A stretch of DNA of 64,000 nt from Rhodocyclaceae bacterium (GTDB lineage: Bacteria; Pseudomonadota; Gammaproteobacteria; Burkholderiales; Rhodocyclaceae). A model generated the notes under the pieces. That model was not told where the DNA came from and did no database searches. It was given only the letters and a program-made list of their open reading frames with translations. The stretch is taken from assembly GCA_030681195.1 (NCBI GenBank), contig JAUXXJ010000045.1:186001-250000 (forward strand), given 5' to 3'. Of the stretch, positions 62,071 to 64,000 are shown in pieces. The number at the start of each line of letters is the position of its first letter. Position 1 is the stretch's first letter. The position numbers and the translations under genes were made by a program.

Positions 62071-62722
62071 CCCGGCGGCAGCGGGCGATGTCACAGGCGG
62101 TCGGCAGGACATGGCGATACTCGACGCCCGCCCGCATCCCCGCCGGATCACGGCTAAAACATTGGCTACCCTTGCCGTCGTGATAGTAGGACAGCACATC
62201 CACACAGCGCCGCGAATGGGCCATCAGACCGAGGAAGTGGCCCATCTCATGCGAGATCACCATTTGCAGCGTCTGCAGGGCATCGTGGGCCGGATTCCGG
62301 TCGCGCAGCATGCCGAAGGCTTTCGGTCCAAGCGACAGGGTGCGCTGCGTGAGATTGGCCAGCCCGAAATTGTCCATGCTGCCTTTGTCGCTCCATTGCA
62401 CCCGAACCGTGCCGGTGCCTTGCGGGGCGACGGTGTCTCGCGCAACAACCGTTAACGGGATGCCACATTTGGTCCATTCCTGTGCAGCACGGCTGACGAG
62501 GTTCGCGACCCGTGCAGCCTCAAACCAGCCGGGCGCACCGTCGTGTTGGTAGATCACGTGCAGGGCGGCATGCGCGACCGGCCGGTCGATGCCATCCGGC
62601 CAGACGGCGATCTCGTCGGTGCGACATTCATCAATCTCCTGATCGCGCACGGTTTGCGCCCAAAGATCGCCACACATCAAAAGAAGGGCACAAGACGACA
62701 ACAGAGTCTTAAAAAGTAGCAT
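62039..62722 (-). CDS. Matrixin-type metalloprotease, exported
   Basis: A 227-residue protein with a signal peptide ending LWAQ (about 23) and the metzincin zinc site HEMGHFLGLMAHS (HExxHxxGxxH). The usual Met-turn is not obvious after it, where VLSYYHDGK appears. Several cysteines suggest disulfides. The substrate is unknown. The 3' end overlaps the M1 peptidase gene by 32 bases in opposite orientation. Confidence 0.82.
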   Translation of the reverse strand: MLLFKTLLSSCALLLMCGDLWAQTVRDQEIDECRTDEIAVWPDGIDRPVAHAALHVIYQHDGAPGWFEAARVANLVSRAAQEWTKCGIPLTVVARDTVAPQGTGTVRVQWSDKGSMDNFGLANLTQRTLSLGPKAFGMLRDRNPAHDALQTLQMVISHEMGHFLGLMAHSRRCVDVLSYYHDGKGSQCFSRDPAGMRAGVEYRHVLPTACDIARCRRVNGMGGLPAQ

Positions 62723-62770
62723 CCGTCTATCTCATCCAATTATGGAGCAAAGACGCCCCTCAGTCCGTTA

Positions 62771-62807
62771 ATAGCTAATTGCTATGATGGGTATCGTATC
62801 AATCAAT
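62771..62807 (+). promoter_or_regulatory. OxyR-binding site upstream of ahpC
   Basis: ATAG-N7-CTAT-N7-ATCG-N7-CAAT agrees with the four-element OxyR consensus ATAG-N7-CTAT-N7-ATAG-N7-CTAT at 14 of 16 positions with exact spacing. A TAAGAT -10 lies at 62831-62836 without a good -35, as expected of an activated promoter. Confidence 0.8.
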
Positions 62808-62897
62808 TAGAGAAACTCATCTAACGCACATAAGATACGCTCCGTGCTGTTGAAAAACTTTTGAACCACAGACCCTCAAACCATCAGGAGAAAACGC

Positions 62898-63461
62898 ATG
62901 TCCATCATCAATACCGAAATCAAGCCGTTCAAGACGCAGGCTTACCAGAATGGCAAATTCTTCGAAGTGACCGAAGCGGCCGTCAAGGGCAAGTGGTCGG
63001 TGTTCTTCTTCTACCCGGCCGATTTCACCTTCGTTTGCCCGACCGAACTGGGCGACATGGCTGATCTGTATGGCGAGTTCCAGAAGATTGGTGTCGAGGT
63101 GTATGGCGTGTCGACCGACACCCACTTCACCCACAAGGCCTGGGCCGATGCCTCCGAGACCATCAAGAAGATCAAGTACCCGATGCTCGGTGACCCCACC
63201 GGCACGATTACCCGCAACTTCGACGTGATGATCGAATCCGAAGGCCTGGCACTGCGCGGCACCTTCCTGGTCGATCCGCAGGGCATCGTCAAGGTCTGCG
63301 AAGTGCATGATCTGGGTATCGGCCGTGACGCCTCCGAACTGCTGCGCAAGGTCAAGGCCGCTCAGTATGTGGCTTCGCACCCGGGTGAAGTCTGCCCCGC
63401 CAAGTGGAAGGAAGGCGCGGCTACCCTCAAGCCCTCCCTCGACCTGGTTGGCAAGATCTAA
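62898..63461 (+). CDS. ahpC: Alkyl hydroperoxide reductase subunit C (peroxiredoxin)
   Basis: A 187-residue typical 2-Cys peroxiredoxin. The peroxidatic Cys is in [12 protein letters not shown] and the resolving Cys in [11 protein letters not shown]. It reduces peroxides with electrons from AhpF, encoded next. An AGGAG ribosome site precedes the ATG. An OxyR site lies about 90-127 bases upstream. Confidence 0.97.
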   Translation: MSIINTEIKPFKTQAYQNGKFFEVTEAAVKGKWSVFFFYPADFTFVCPTELGDMADLYGEFQKIGVEVYGVSTDTHFTHKAWADASETIKKIKYPMLGDPTGTITRNFDVMIESEGLALRGTFLVDPQGIVKVCEVHDLGIGRDASELLRKVKAAQYVASHPGEVCPAKWKEGAATLKPSLDLVGKI

Positions 63462-63496
63462 TAAAAAAGACCCCCAATCCCAACAGAGCGTAAAAC

Positions 63497-63520
63497 AGGG
63501 GCACCCGCCAAGGTGCCCCT
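63497..63520 (+). terminator. Hairpin between ahpC and ahpF
   Basis: 9-bp stem AGGGGCACC / GGTGCCCCT with a 6-base loop and a short TATTT after it. It is probably a partial terminator giving more ahpC than ahpF message. Confidence 0.6.
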
Positions 63521-63566
63521 TATTTGGCCAAAACGATAGTTGAATTCGATCAAAAAGGAGTTTGCG

Positions 63567-64000
63567 ATGCTTGATGACAATACAAAAACCCAGGTACGTG
63601 CTTATCTCGAAAAGCTGGTGACCCCGATCGAGGTGGTGGCCACGCTGGATGAGGGCAAGAGCGCACAGGAAATGCGCGGCCTGCTGGAGGATCTGGCAGG
63701 TTTGTCGGACAAGCTCAGCATGCGCTTTGATGGCAGCGATGCTCGCCATCCCTCCTTCAGTGTCGGTGCCGTCGGTGAGGCACCGCGCATCCGTTTTGCC
63801 GGCATCCCGATGGGTCACGAATTCACCTCGCTGATCCTCGCCCTGCTGCAAAGCGGCGGCTATCCGCCCAAGGTGGAGGCCGAGATGATTACCCGCATCA
63901 AGGGACTCAAAGGTCCGCTGGCCTTTGAAACCTATGTCTCGCTCGACTGCCACAACTGCCCGGATGTGATCCAGGCGCTCAACCTGATGGCGGTGCTCAA
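63567..64000 (+). CDS. ahpF: Alkyl hydroperoxide reductase subunit F, N-terminal part (runs off the right edge)
   Basis: 144 codons are visible from the ATG at 63567, preceded by AAGGAG. The N-terminal tandem thioredoxin-like region is present, with the redox pair C-H-N-C in LDCHNCPDVIQAL near the window end. The flavin and NADH domains lie outside. It reduces AhpC. Confidence 0.93.
   Translation, partial: MLDDNTKTQVRAYLEKLVTPIEVVATLDEGKSAQEMRGLLEDLAGLSDKLSMRFDGSDARHPSFSVGAVGEAPRIRFAGIPMGHEFTSLILALLQSGGYPPKVEAEMITRIKGLKGPLAFETYVSLDCHNCPDVIQALNLMAVL

Overview
The window is a gene-dense, GC-rich stretch of bacterial chromosome. It has no phage, no insertion sequence, no CRISPR array, and no rRNA or tRNA that I can recognise. 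Gene content and style point to a betaproteobacterium, most likely Rhodocyclales-like. The clues are the giant DUF3683 FAD/Fe-S oxidoreductase followed by yjbQ, the many c-di-GMP signalling proteins, an octahaem tetrathionate reductase-type cytochrome with a TtrS/TtrR-like pair, and an OxyR-type ahpCF locus. The taxonomic call is inference from content, not from a marker gene.

Layout. 0-6 kb: a partial gene, a small antitoxin-like gene, a diguanylate cyclase, an SDR, dsbA, a SPOR protein and argS on the minus strand. 6-22 kb: DUF4197, a small Cys-rich protein, the Rep helicase, two HDOD proteins, cca, a VapBC-type toxin-antitoxin pair with its operator, an NDUFA9-like reductase, slt, fau, a PAS-GGDEF-EAL protein, a PatB-type C-S lyase, ilvA and a solute-binding protein. 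22-38.7 kb: DUF3683-yjbQ, a histidine phosphatase, an AsnO-like amidotransferase, cheV behind an FNR-type box and a c-di-GMP-I (GEMM-I) riboswitch, a glutaminase-STAS-cNMP-binding fusion behind a sigma-54 promoter, HD-GYP, miaB, and two related PilZ-like proteins flanking a HIT protein. 38.7-45.6 kb: GGDEF-EAL, then a three-gene operon (radical SAM activase-like, Ser/Thr kinase, phosphotransferase/P-loop kinase) diverging from a small gene with an IscR-like site. 45.6-54.8 kb: a sulfur/tetrathionate respiration block with rhodanese, YeeE/YedE transporter, cytochrome c, a receiver-only protein, FixJ-type regulator, PhnD-type sensor kinase, octahaem cytochrome, cytochrome b, a 49-residue membrane protein and a Rieske protein. 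55-64 kb: oxidative stress and envelope genes (katG, MsrA-Trx-MsrB, ChaN-PDZ, M1 peptidase, matrixin, ahpC, ahpF).

The most striking feature is a dispersed 24-bp repeat. Its consensus is GCCGTCYCGCCA followed directly by GCGCCGACTTTT. There are 15 near-complete copies and two partial ones in 64 kb, in both orientations. The core has no stop codon in any of the six frames. Nine copies lie inside intact genes and are translated in at least four different frames (as [23 protein letters not shown] or [12 protein letters not shown] peptides). Others sit between genes, supply stop codons, or pair with an inverted half to make a terminator-like hairpin. This is the best candidate for an undescribed element.

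A second theme is layered regulation readable from the DNA. It includes a three-copy palindrome around the tetrathionate regulator genes, the FNR box plus riboswitch ahead of cheV, a sigma-54 promoter ahead of the glutaminase fusion, an IscR-like site, and an OxyR site ahead of ahpC. c-di-GMP proteins (two GGDEF-EAL, one GGDEF, one HD-GYP, two PilZ-like candidates) plus the riboswitch form a dense signalling set.
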